Positions 24,383 through 33,066 of a stretch of 64,000 bases of DNA are shown piece after piece. Numbering within the stretch: the first letter of the stretch is position 1; every line of letters starts with the position of its first letter. The DNA lies in NCBI RefSeq assembly GCF_000069225.1, contig NC_010407.1, positions 2,790,001 through 2,854,000 on the forward strand. The letters run 5' to 3'. This DNA is from Clavibacter sepedonicus (lineage in GTDB: Bacteria; Actinomycetota; Actinomycetes; Actinomycetales; Microbacteriaceae). The notes beneath the pieces are model-generated. The model was not told where the DNA came from. It saw only the letters and a program-made list of their open reading frames with translations, and made no database searches. Made by a program: the position numbers and the translations under genes.

Positions 24383-24392
24383 AGCGGACATC
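24383..24392. promoter_or_regulatory. Third copy of AGCGGACATC, upstream of the second GH26-like gene
   Basis: Same 10-mer as at 23260 and 23308, 67 bases before the ATG at 24459. Candidate shared control element for the two paralogues. Confidence 0.35.
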
Positions 24393-24458
24393 CGATGGAC
24401 GGCGGGCATCGAAGAACATACGCTCGCATGCATCCATCGGGGGAAGGACCCTATCGCC

Positions 24459-25822
24459 ATGCCCACTCGCCGCCGCCTGAAGTGCGCTGTCGTGACCACC
24501 GTCGCCCCCGCGGTCGTCGTGACGGCCACCGTCCTCGCGGCTCCTGCCGCCGTCGCCCAGGCCGCTGCAGCCCAGGTCGCCCCGACCGCGTCCGCCGCCA
24601 TCGTCCTCTCCGTCTCCTCCGGCCCGGTCGGCACGCCCGTGACGGTGACCGGCACCGGCTTCCCCGGGCGCAAGGCCGCGGTCGTCGCCGCGGGATCCGC
24701 CGTGAAGCGCATCACGACCACGTCCACCGGGCGCTTCACGACCGCGGTCACGATCCCCCGGACGGCCCTCTCGACCATCCGGATCACCGCGACCGCCGGA
24801 ACCCGCTCGGCCGCATCGACGTTCACGGTCACGAAGGCGAAGTCGAGCGGATCCGCCCGCGTCGCCGCCCCGGCACCCGCGCCCACGACGCCGGCCCCGG
24901 CCGCGACGCCCGCGCCCACGACGACGACCGCACCAGCGCCCGCCGCATCCGCCGCCCCCGCCATCAGCTCCGCCCGCCTGCGCCTCGGCCTCTCCACCCC
25001 CGGCGGACCCACCGCGAACGGCGAGCTCGACGCCGCGGCCGCGACCCTCGGCGAGAGCCCGTCCATCGTGATGAGCCACGTCGACTTCACGAACCCGGCC
25101 CCATCGCCGGACTCCAGAGCGTCGCCGCGCGCGGGGCCGACAGCCTCGTCACGTGGGAGCCGTGGCAGGGCGGGGCGGGCGTCGACCAGTCCGCGTACAC
25201 GAACGCGCGCATCATCGCGGGCGACCACGACGCCTACATCCGCTCGTGGGGCGCCGACCTCGCGAAGTACGGCGGGACCGTCTACCTCCGCCTCGGCCAC
25301 GAGATGAACGGGAACTGGTACCCGTGGTCGGACGGCGTCAACGGCAACGCGCCCGGCTCCTACGTCGCCGCGTGGAAGCACGTGCACGACCTCGTGGTCG
25401 CCCAGGGCGCCACCAACGTGAAATGGGTGTGGAGCCCGAACGTGCCGTACCCGGGATCCACCGCCCTCGCCTCCCTCTACCCCGGCGCCGACCAGGTCGA
25501 CGTCGTCGCCCTCGACGTCTACAACTGGGGCGCCGTCGCCGGCCAGCGCTGGACCTCGCCCGCCGACCTGTTCGGCCCCGGCATCGGGCAGCTCCGCGCC
25601 GTCGCGCCCGGGAAGCCGCTCGTCATCGGCGAGGTGGCGTCGAGCGAGACGGGCGGATCCAAGGCCGACTGGAACCGCGACCTCGTCGCGTACCTCCAGG
25701 CGCAGCCCGACGTGCTCGGCTTCGTGTGGTTCGACTTCCGTAAGGAGGAGGACTGGCGCATCGACAGCTCCGCCGCATCCGCCGCCTCCCTCCGCGACGC
25801 GCTCGCCCTCCGGCGCGGCTGA
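24459..25822 (+). pseudogene. Second GH26-like secreted hydrolase, frameshifted
   Basis: Would encode about 455 residues. Order: signal peptide (VVVTATVLAAPAAVAQA), an Ig/IPT-like beta domain (VLSVSSGPVGTPVTVTGTGF), a Thr/Ala/Pro linker, then the GH26-like domain from SSARLRLGLSTPGG. At about 25103 one C is missing from a C-run: the frame reads TNPAP and must shift to continue IAGLQSVAARGADSLVTWEP. After that it has HEMNGNWYPW and the LVIGEVASSETGG nucleophile region, ending at 25822. It is a paralogue of the preceding gene, differing by the extra beta domain. The break may be real or an error in the homopolymer. Confidence 0.8.
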
Positions 25823-25945
25823 TCCCCTCGCCCCGCTCGCGCACAGCCACCGTGCAGCCCGCGCATGGCCGTCGCGAGGAGAGCACCGCCTACGCTCTGA
25901 CCTGCGCCCGCCCGACCCGACGGCGTCGCGCGCGATGAGGAGGCG

Positions 25946-27268
25946 GTGGTGACCCGAGCCCACCGGCGGCGCGAGACCGCGCTGGCCCTCGCCGCCGTGC
26001 TCGTCGGCCTCGTGATCCTGCCGGCGCCTCCCGGATCCGGCGTCGAGGGCGGATTCGCGCAGCTCGACCGCTACGCCGCGCTCACCCCGGCGCAGGCCCA
26101 GCGGATGATCCATGCGCACCCGGCCCTCGAGCTGCAGGTGATGGACGCGTCGCCCGACCGTGTCGTCTCGTGGTGGGCGTCGAAGGACCGGAAGCACCAG
26201 CGGGCGCTGATCCGCAGCTCGCCCGAGCTCGTCGGCAACCTCGACGGCGTCGACTACGCCTCGCGCGACGCGGCCAACCGGCGCCAGCTGCGCGCCGAGC
26301 TGCGCACCGAGCGGGAGGCCGTCGCCGCCCACCCGGACGACGCCGACGCCCGGAACCGCCTCACCGCCCTCACCGCGATCCGCGCCGCGCTCCATCCGGA
26401 GGCCCGCGCGGGCGGTGGTGCGGACGCCCAGCCGGAGCGGATGCTCGTGTCGCTGACCCACCGGGATCCGCCGCTCGCCGCCATCGCGGTCGGCGACCTC
26501 GACACCGCCCGCCAGGTCACCTTCACCGTGCCCGGCATGGGCACCTACACCGACGACATGCAGCTCTGGACCGAGACCGCGCAGAACGTGTACGACGAGC
26601 AGGCGGCGGTCGGCGCCCCGGCCGCCCACGCCGTCGTCGCATGGATCGGCTACCGCACGCCGCCGCCCGGCGTCGACGCGACGCTCGGCGACTACGCGGA
26701 GCGCGGCGCCCCGCTGCTCGCGAGCGAGATCCAGGGGCTGCACGCGGCCCGGCACGGCGGCGACCTCACGAGCGTCGACGTCATCGCGCACTCGTACGGA
26801 TCCACCATGGCCGCCGACGCCCTCGCCGCCCGCGACCTCGGCGTCGACTCCTTCGTCATGCTCGGCTCGGCGGGCGTCGAGGACGGCATCGAGGACGCCC
26901 GGCAGCTGCACGCCCGGCACGTCTACGCGGGCGAGGCGGCCGACGACGACGAGGCGGTGTGGGGGCGGCTCTCCCGCCAGGATCCGCGCGCCCCGGCGTT
27001 CGGCGCCACCGTCATCTCCGTCGACGGCGATCCCGCGCGCGGCCTCCTGCCCGTCACCACGCACGCGCCGGTCCTGCACTCGCCGTGGAACGACGACCCG
27101 GACTCGCGCGCCTGGACGACCATCCGGGATCCGGCCCAGCGCGCCGCCGAGTTCGCCGCGCACGAGGAGACGTACGGCTATCTCGACATGGGCACGGAGT
27201 CGCTCCTGAACGCGGCGATCGCGACGACGCCGCACGCGACGCAGCGGCTCGACCCGGCGGCCGGCTGA
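25946..27268 (+). CDS. DUF1023 alpha/beta hydrolase, membrane-anchored or secreted
   Basis: A 440-residue protein. An N-terminal hydrophobic segment (ALALAAVLVGLVILPAPPGS) anchors or exports it. A helical region follows to about residue 150, then the alpha/beta hydrolase domain: FTVPGMGTYTDD, the nucleophile elbow IAHSYGSTMAADAL, and VISVDGDPARGL, with a late His in TTHAPVLHSPW. DUF1023 proteins are actinobacterial envelope hydrolases of unknown substrate. The GTG start at 25946 follows GAGGAGG. Confidence 0.8.
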   Translation: MVTRAHRRRETALALAAVLVGLVILPAPPGSGVEGGFAQLDRYAALTPAQAQRMIHAHPALELQVMDASPDRVVSWWASKDRKHQRALIRSSPELVGNLDGVDYASRDAANRRQLRAELRTEREAVAAHPDDADARNRLTALTAIRAALHPEARAGGGADAQPERMLVSLTHRDPPLAAIAVGDLDTARQVTFTVPGMGTYTDDMQLWTETAQNVYDEQAAVGAPAAHAVVAWIGYRTPPPGVDATLGDYAERGAPLLASEIQGLHAARHGGDLTSVDVIAHSYGSTMAADALAARDLGVDSFVMLGSAGVEDGIEDARQLHARHVYAGEAADDDEAVWGRLSRQDPRAPAFGATVISVDGDPARGLLPVTTHAPVLHSPWNDDPDSRAWTTIRDPAQRAAEFAAHEETYGYLDMGTESLLNAAIATTPHATQRLDPAAG

Positions 27269-27308
27269 CCCGGCGGCCGGCCCACGCGACCGGCCGGCCC
27301 ATGCGAGC

Positions 27309-28445
27309 TCAGGCGTCCACGCGCTCCCCGAGCGACGCCCGCCGCAGCTGATCCACGTCCGCGTGCACGTCGTCGACCCGCACGTCGGCCACGTGGGACG
27401 GGTCGTGCGCGCAGCGGTCGGCGGTCCAACCGACCTGGGTCACGTCGACGCCGCAGACCGGGCAGCGCGTGGTCCAGCCGATGTGGATCCGGTGCCGCGT
27501 GCGCCCGAACGCCGCCGCGTTCACGACGTTGCCGAACCAGAACACCCCGACCGTGCGCGCGCCGACGGCCTGCGCGAGATGCCGCGGGCCGCTGTCGTTG
27601 CCGAGCACGACGTCCGCGTGGGTGAAGAGGCCGGCGAGCTCGCCGAGGGTGAGGGAGTCGGCGAGCGAGGTGATCCGCCCGGCCTGCTCCGCGGAGAGGC
27701 CCTCACGGCCGAGCGCCACGATGCGGTCGGCGTCCGCGGCGTCGGTCGCGTCGCCCACCACGACCACCTGCGCGTCATCGGCCGCGGCCCGGCGCGCGAC
27801 CTCCGCGAACGACTCGACCGGCCAGCGGCGGCGCGGGTCGGTGGCGCCCGGGTGGATCACGACGAGCCCGCCGGGCGCGCCCGTCACGTGCTCGGCGGCC
27901 GCGGCCCGCTCGGCGTCGGTCACCTGCACGACCGGCTCCAGGTCGGCGATCGGCGCGCCCGCGAGCCCCGCGACCTCGAGCCCGCGCAGCACCTCGTGCT
28001 GGTAGTAGACGTACGGGATCACGCGCTCGAGCCGCTCGGCGTCGTCGGTCGCGGTGCCCACCGTGTGGCGCGCGCCGAGCCGCAGCAGGAACGGGTTGGA
28101 GTTGCGTCCGCCGCCGTGCACCTGCACGGCGAGGTCGAAGCGGCGCTCGCGCATCCGGGCGGCGAACGCCTCGACCTCCGCGGGGTCGGGATCCGTGCCC
28201 GGCACGTCCCGCACGCCGTGCGCGACCGGCAGCACCTCGATCTCGTCGGGCCCGCCCGGCCGTCCGCCGAGGAGCGCGCGGTGGAGCGGCGTGCCGAGCA
28301 GCGTGATCCGCGCGTCCGGGTACGCGGCCCGCAGCGCCGCCATCGCGGGCAGCGCGAAGATCAGGTCGCCGAGCCCGCCGCCGCGGAGCACGGCGATGGA
28401 GCGGACGTCGGGGAATGTCTCGTGGAGCGGGGCGACGACGGGCAC
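27309..28445 (-). CDS. Glycosyltransferase family 9
   Basis: A 378-residue GT9 enzyme: IAVLRGGGLGDLIFALPAMAA at the N-terminus, VVIHPGATDPRRRWP at the domain junction and ADVVLGNDSGPRHLAQAVG in the donor half. A Cys-rich insert near the end (TRCPVCGVDVTQ with a later DRCAHD) could bind a metal, which is unusual for GT9. The start is a GTG at 28445. With the genes at 4238 and 13306 it is the third GT9 domain here, supporting a heptose-like surface glycan. Confidence 0.87.
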   Translation of the reverse strand: MPVVAPLHETFPDVRSIAVLRGGGLGDLIFALPAMAALRAAYPDARITLLGTPLHRALLGGRPGGPDEIEVLPVAHGVRDVPGTDPDPAEVEAFAARMRERRFDLAVQVHGGGRNSNPFLLRLGARHTVGTATDDAERLERVIPYVYYQHEVLRGLEVAGLAGAPIADLEPVVQVTDAERAAAAEHVTGAPGGLVVIHPGATDPRRRWPVESFAEVARRAAADDAQVVVVGDATDAADADRIVALGREGLSAEQAGRITSLADSLTLGELAGLFTHADVVLGNDSGPRHLAQAVGARTVGVFWFGNVVNAAAFGRTRHRIHIGWTTRCPVCGVDVTQVGWTADRCAHDPSHVADVRVDDVHADVDQLRRASLGERVDA

Positions 28446-28521
28446 GGGCGGCCTCCAGATCGGGCGGGCGGGTCCCCCATCCCGTTCCCCGCGGCGGGCG
28501 CATCGAAACGGCGCCGGCGGA

Positions 28522-29580
28522 TCAGCGCGCGTCGCCCCGCGGCGCCGCCGCGCTCTGGCGCACCACGAGCCGCGTCGGCACCATGCGGTCGCCCGACGGC
28601 TCGCGGCCGTCGAGCATCTCGAGCAGCACCTGCATCGAGCGGCGGCCGATCTCGGTGAAGTCCTGGTGCACCGTCGTGAGCGGCGGCCAGAACGAGCTCG
28701 ACTCCTCGGTGTCGTCGAAGCCGACCACGCTCACGTCGCCCGGCACGTCGCGGCCGAGCTCGTGCAGCGCGTGCATGATCCCGAGGGCCATCTGGTCGTT
28801 GGCGGCGACGATGCCGGTGATGTCGGCGCGCTGCCCGAGCTCCCGGCCGATGCGGTAGCCGGATGCGGTGGTCCAGTCGCCCTGGGCGGGGTCCTCGGGC
28901 TCGAGCCCCGCGTCGAGCATGGTCGCGCGCCACTCGGCCGCCCGCCGGGCCGCCGAGTAGGAGGTCGACGGGCCGGCAACGTGCACGATCGCGGTGTGCC
29001 CGAGGTCCAGCAGGTGCTGGGTCACGAGGCGCGTGCCCTGCTCCTGGTCGGTGTCGACGACCACGAACGGGTCGCCCGCATCGGAGTCGATGATCACGAC
29101 GGGCAGCCCCACGGGGATGATCACGTCGGCCCGGTCGAGCATGTGCGCCTCGATGATGATGACGACGCCGTCGACCGCCTCCTCCTGCAGCCGGCTGAAC
29201 GCCCCGGCCACCTCGCCCTCGGTCGGATGCGGCACCGGCATCAGCGTGATCGTGTACCCGGCGCCGGACGCGGCCGTGACGATCGCGTCGAGCGTGCGCA
29301 TGTTCCCGAGGGTCGACAGCGTGAACATGATGATGCCGATGCTGCGGAACCGGCCGGTCTTCAGCGCCCGGGCCGCGCTGTTCGGCCGGTAGCCGAGCTC
29401 GGCCATCGCGTCCATCACGCGTTGCCGTGTCGTCGCCTCCACGTTCTGCGCGCCGTTGGACACGCGGGAGACGGTCTGGGCGGACACGTCGGCGTGCGCC
29501 GCGACGTCGGCCATCGACACGGTGCGGCCGCCGAGCGTGCGCCGGCCACCCGACTTGACGGCCGACGGTGGAGATGTCAT
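28522..29580 (-). CDS. LacI family repressor of the beta-galactoside operon
   Basis: A 352-residue repressor. The N-terminal HTH reads SMADVAAHADVSAQTVSRVS with hinge YRPNSAARALKTG; the rest is a periplasmic-binding-fold sensor (DQMALGIMHAL, VVGFDDTEESSSFWPPLTTV). The start is placed at the ATG at 29580, because the upstream in-frame TTG/ATG codons lie in or next to the palindromic operator at 29599-29612. It is divergent from the ABC permease, binding-protein and beta-galactosidase genes it presumably controls, with a galactoside as likely inducer. Confidence 0.88.
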   Translation of the reverse strand: MTSPPSAVKSGGRRTLGGRTVSMADVAAHADVSAQTVSRVSNGAQNVEATTRQRVMDAMAELGYRPNSAARALKTGRFRSIGIIMFTLSTLGNMRTLDAIVTAASGAGYTITLMPVPHPTEGEVAGAFSRLQEEAVDGVVIIIEAHMLDRADVIIPVGLPVVIIDSDAGDPFVVVDTDQEQGTRLVTQHLLDLGHTAIVHVAGPSTSYSAARRAAEWRATMLDAGLEPEDPAQGDWTTASGYRIGRELGQRADITGIVAANDQMALGIMHALHELGRDVPGDVSVVGFDDTEESSSFWPPLTTVHQDFTEIGRRSMQVLLEMLDGREPSGDRMVPTRLVVRQSAAAPRGDAR

Positions 29581-29598
29581 GGTTGCGAGCATCACAGA

Positions 29599-29612
29599 TG
29601 TTTGCGCAAACA
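29599..29612. promoter_or_regulatory. Palindromic LacI-type operator TGTTTGCGCAAACA
   Basis: A perfect 14-base palindrome with the central CG step typical of LacI-family operators, in the divergent spacer between the repressor and permease genes. A TTGACA -35-like box follows at 29632-29637 toward the permease; the matching -10 is weak. Binding here would repress both directions. Confidence 0.85.
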
Positions 29613-29668
29613 CCCAATCGTGCCCGAGCGGTTGACACCGCGCTCATCCCCCGACGAAGTGGAACCAC

Positions 29669-30610
29669 ATGACGACGATGTCGACCTCGGCCACCCGGCC
29701 GAAGGTGCCCGATGCGGCCCGCCCGAGCGGTCCCCCGATGCGACGCGACAAGCGACGCTGGACCGGGCTGGGCTTCGTCGCCCCGTTCCTCGTGGTCTTC
29801 CTCGTCGTCCTCATCGCGCCCGTCGGCTACTCGATCTACCTCAGCCTGTTCCAGGAGCGGATGATCGGCGGCAACTCGTTCGTCGGCATCGCCAACTACA
29901 CGCAGGCGCTCAACGACCCGAACTTCTGGGACGCGCTCGGCCGCGTCGCCCTGTTCCTCGTCGTGCAGGTGCCGATCATGCTCTTCATCGCCCTGTTCGC
30001 GGCCCTCGCGCTCGACTCGGCCTGCCTGCACTTCACGGCGTTCTTCCGCATCTCGATCTTCCTGCCCTACGCGGTCCCGGCCGTCGTCGCGGCGCTCATG
30101 TGGGGCTTCATCTACGGCAACCGCTTCGGCCTCGTCGGCAACGTCGAGCAGGCGACCGGCTGGGACCTGCCCGACCTGCTCTCGCAGAGCTGGATCCTCG
30201 CATCGATCGGCAACATCGTCACGTGGGAGTTCGTCGGCTATAACATGCTGCTGTTCTACGCGGCGCTCCGCGTCATCTCGCCGGACCTCTACGAGGCCGC
30301 CGAGCTCGACGGCGCCGGCCCGTTCCGCATCATCACCGGCATCAAGCTCCCCGCCATCCGCGGCGCGCTCGTCATCGGCGTGATCTTCTCCATCATCGGC
30401 AGCTTCCAGCTCTTCAACGAGCCGAACATCCTGCAGACGCTGGCGCCGAACGCGATCAGCTCGTACTTCACCCCGAACATGTACGCGTACAACCTGTCCT
30501 TCGCGGGACAGCAGTTCAACTACTCCGCCGCCATCGCGATCATCATGGGCGTCCTGACGATGGTGGTCGCCTACGTGGTGCAGCTCGTCGGCACCCGGAA
30601 GGACAGCTGA
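29669..30610 (+). CDS. Sugar ABC transporter permease (MalF-type)
   Basis: A 313-residue carbohydrate-uptake (CUT1) permease with six membrane spans. The ATPase-contact loop is EAAELDGAGPFRIITGIKLP near residue 210. The N-terminal 30 residues are polar. It is followed two bases later by the second permease. No ATPase gene is present in the operon; CUT1 systems often share a distant MsiK-type ATPase. Confidence 0.92.
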   Translation: MTTMSTSATRPKVPDAARPSGPPMRRDKRRWTGLGFVAPFLVVFLVVLIAPVGYSIYLSLFQERMIGGNSFVGIANYTQALNDPNFWDALGRVALFLVVQVPIMLFIALFAALALDSACLHFTAFFRISIFLPYAVPAVVAALMWGFIYGNRFGLVGNVEQATGWDLPDLLSQSWILASIGNIVTWEFVGYNMLLFYAALRVISPDLYEAAELDGAGPFRIITGIKLPAIRGALVIGVIFSIIGSFQLFNEPNILQTLAPNAISSYFTPNMYAYNLSFAGQQFNYSAAIAIIMGVLTMVVAYVVQLVGTRKDS

Positions 30611-30612
30611 CC

Positions 30613-31563
30613 GTGTCGACCCTCACCGGAACCCCCCTCGCCGCGCCCGACGCCGGCACGCCCACTCGCGACGCCCCGGCGGAGCGCACTCCGAAGCGCC
30701 GCCGCTCCGCCGGAGCCCCGCGCGAGCGCCGCAGCATCGTGCTGACGCTCGTCATGGCGCTGCTGCTCATCTACTCCGTGCTCCCTCTGTTCTGGCTCCT
30801 GGTCAACTCGACCAAGACGCAGGACGCGCTGTTCAGCTCGTTCGGCCTCTGGTTCTCGGGCGACTTCGCGCTGTGGGACAACATCCAGGGCGTGCTGACC
30901 TACGGCAACGGCGAGTTCGTCCGCTGGCTCGGCAACACGCGGATCTACGTGGTCGTCGGAGCGGGCGGCGCCACGCTGCTCGCCACCCTCGCGGGCTACG
31001 GCCTGGCGAAGTTCGACTTCCCCGGCAAGAAGATCGTGTTCGCGGTGGTGCTCGGCGCCGTCGCGATCCCCGGCACGGCCCTCGCGGTGCCGACCTTCCT
31101 GCTCTTCAGCCAGATGGGTCTCACGAACACCCCGTGGGCGATCATCCTGCCGTCGCTCATCAGCCCGTTCGGGCTGTACCTCATCTGGACGTACGCGGTC
31201 GACTCGGTGCCCGAGGAGATCCTCGAGGCGGCCCGGATCGACGGGTCGAGCGAGATCCGCACCTTCTTCACGATCAGCCTGCGGCTCCTCAGCCCCGGCC
31301 TCATCACGGTGCTGCTGTTCTCGATCGTCGCCACCTGGAACAACTACTTCCTGCCCCTGATCATGCTGAGCGACTCCCGCTGGTACCCCCTCACGGTGGG
31401 CCTCAACCAGTGGAACGCGCAGTCCACCACCGTGGGCGGCCAGCCGATCTACAACCTCGTCATCACGGGCTCGTTCCTCGCGATCATCCCGATCGTGATC
31501 GCGTTCCTCTTCCTCCAGCGCTACTGGCAGTCCGGCCTCTCGGCCGGCGGCGTCAAGGCGTAG
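30613..31563 (+). CDS. Sugar ABC transporter permease (MalG-type)
   Basis: A 316-residue CUT1 permease starting at GTG 30613. It has six spans after an Arg/Pro-rich N-terminus, with the EAA loop EAARIDGSSEIRTFFTISLR near residue 210. It pairs with the preceding MalF-type subunit to form the membrane channel. Confidence 0.92.
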   Translation: MSTLTGTPLAAPDAGTPTRDAPAERTPKRRRSAGAPRERRSIVLTLVMALLLIYSVLPLFWLLVNSTKTQDALFSSFGLWFSGDFALWDNIQGVLTYGNGEFVRWLGNTRIYVVVGAGGATLLATLAGYGLAKFDFPGKKIVFAVVLGAVAIPGTALAVPTFLLFSQMGLTNTPWAIILPSLISPFGLYLIWTYAVDSVPEEILEAARIDGSSEIRTFFTISLRLLSPGLITVLLFSIVATWNNYFLPLIMLSDSRWYPLTVGLNQWNAQSTTVGGQPIYNLVITGSFLAIIPIVIAFLFLQRYWQSGLSAGGVKA

Positions 31564-31630
31564 TCCCCCAGCCCCACCTCCGCACCACAGCACCTCCCCT
31601 CACCACCACGAAGAAGTGAAAGGCACCACC

Positions 31631-32983
31631 ATGTCCATCTCGTTCCCCCGCCGGGCGAAGCGCGCCATCGCGCTCGGCCTCGGCATCGTCCTCGCGGGCT
31701 CGCTCGCCGCGTGCTCCTCCGGATCCGGCGGCGCCAGCGCCGACTCCGCCAGCGCCGACGACCTCGCCAAGGCCCTCGACACGCAGTCCTCCATCACCGT
31801 CTGGGGCTGGGCCCCCGCGATCAAGCCGATCGCCGAGGCGTTCGAGAAGGAGCACCCGAAGATCACGGTCGACGTGCAGAACGTCGGCACCGGCGCCGAC
31901 CAGTACACGAAGCTCCAGAACGCCATCAAGGCGGGCAAGGGCGCTCCCGACGTGGCGCAGATCGAGTACTTCGCGATCCCGCAGTTCGCGCTCGGCAAGT
32001 CCCTTGCCGACCTCTCGGGCTACGGCTACACGGACCTGAAGGACCAGTTCACGGCGTCCACCTGGAACGCGGTCACCGAGGGCGACGCCCTCTACGCGCT
32101 GCCGCAGGACTCGGGCCCCATGGCGATGTTCTACCGCCAGGACATCTTCGACAAGTACCAGATCGCCGTCCCCACCACGTGGGACGAGTACGTGGCCGCC
32201 GCGGAGAAGATGCACGCCGCCGACCCGAACCAGTACATCACCAGCGACTCCGGCGACGCCGGCTTCACCACGAGCATGATCTGGCAGGCCGGCGGCCACC
32301 CCTACAAGGTCGACGGCGACAAGGTCACCATCGACATGCAGGACGCGGGCGCCAAGAAGTACACGGCCATGTGGAACAAGCTCGTCGCCAACGGCTCGCT
32401 CGCCCAGACCCCCGGCTGGACCGACGAGTGGTTCCGCGGACTCGGCGACGGATCCATCGCCACGCTGATCACCGGCGCCTGGATGCCCGGCAACCTCGAG
32501 GCGCAGGCCACCGCGGGCTCCGGCCAGTGGCGCGTCGCCCCCATGCCGCAGTACACCGCGGGTGACACCGCGACCGCGGAGAGCGGCGGATCCTCCATCG
32601 CCGTCATGCAGCAGTCCGAGAACAAGCTCGTCGCGGCGGAGTTCGCCAAGTTCACGACCGCCAACGAGGAGGGTCGCAAGATCTCCTTCGACGCCGGCGG
32701 ATTCCCGTCGACCACGGCGGACCTGAACAGCCCCGAGTTCCTCGCCGACGCCCCCGAGTACTTCGGCGGCCAGAAGATCAACGAGGTGCTCAGCGATGCC
32801 TCGAAGAACGTGGTCACCGGATGGCAGTACCTGCCCTTCCAGGTCTACACGAACAGCATCTTCAGCGACTCGGCCTCGGCCGCGTACTCCAACGGCACGT
32901 CGCTCGACCCCGTCCTCGAGGCGTGGGGCAAGGCGGCCGCCGAGTACGGCCAGCAGCAGGGCTTCACCGTCGACGTGAAGTAG
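31631..32983 (+). CDS. Sugar-binding lipoprotein of the ABC transporter
   Basis: A 450-residue extracellular binding protein. The lipoprotein signal ends LAGSLAACSSGSGG, the Cys being the lipid-modified residue. The mature part has the family-1 binding pattern: ITVWGWAPAIKPIAEAFEKE, KGAPDVAQIEYFAIPQFA, GPMAMFYRQDIFDKY. The ATG at 31631 follows a GAAAGG ribosome site. A strong stem-loop after it separates it from the beta-galactosidase gene. Confidence 0.92.
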   Translation: MSISFPRRAKRAIALGLGIVLAGSLAACSSGSGGASADSASADDLAKALDTQSSITVWGWAPAIKPIAEAFEKEHPKITVDVQNVGTGADQYTKLQNAIKAGKGAPDVAQIEYFAIPQFALGKSLADLSGYGYTDLKDQFTASTWNAVTEGDALYALPQDSGPMAMFYRQDIFDKYQIAVPTTWDEYVAAAEKMHAADPNQYITSDSGDAGFTTSMIWQAGGHPYKVDGDKVTIDMQDAGAKKYTAMWNKLVANGSLAQTPGWTDEWFRGLGDGSIATLITGAWMPGNLEAQATAGSGQWRVAPMPQYTAGDTATAESGGSSIAVMQQSENKLVAAEFAKFTTANEEGRKISFDAGGFPSTTADLNSPEFLADAPEYFGGQKINEVLSDASKNVVTGWQYLPFQVYTNSIFSDSASAAYSNGTSLDPVLEAWGKAAAEYGQQQGFTVDVK

Positions 32984-33000
32984 CACCACCGGATCGACCC

Positions 33001-33034
33001 GAGGGGAGGTGCGACGTGAGTCGCACCTCCCCTC
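33001..33034 (+). terminator. 15-bp perfect hairpin between binding-protein and beta-galactosidase genes
   Basis: GAGGGGAGGTGCGAC, loop GTGA, then its exact complement, 15 bases after the binding-protein stop and 33 before the next ATG. There is no T-run. It may stop part of the transcripts or protect the upstream mRNA, giving more binding protein than enzyme. Confidence 0.75.
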
Positions 33035-33066
33035 TCCCATGCCCCGCCCTCACGCAAGGACACGAC

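Noticed and set aside
23018..27235. A 1405-codon open frame on the reverse strand
   Set aside because: It lies antisense to well-supported genes (DUF5519, both GH26-like genes, DUF1023), is Arg/Gly/Val low-complexity and arises from GC-rich third positions.
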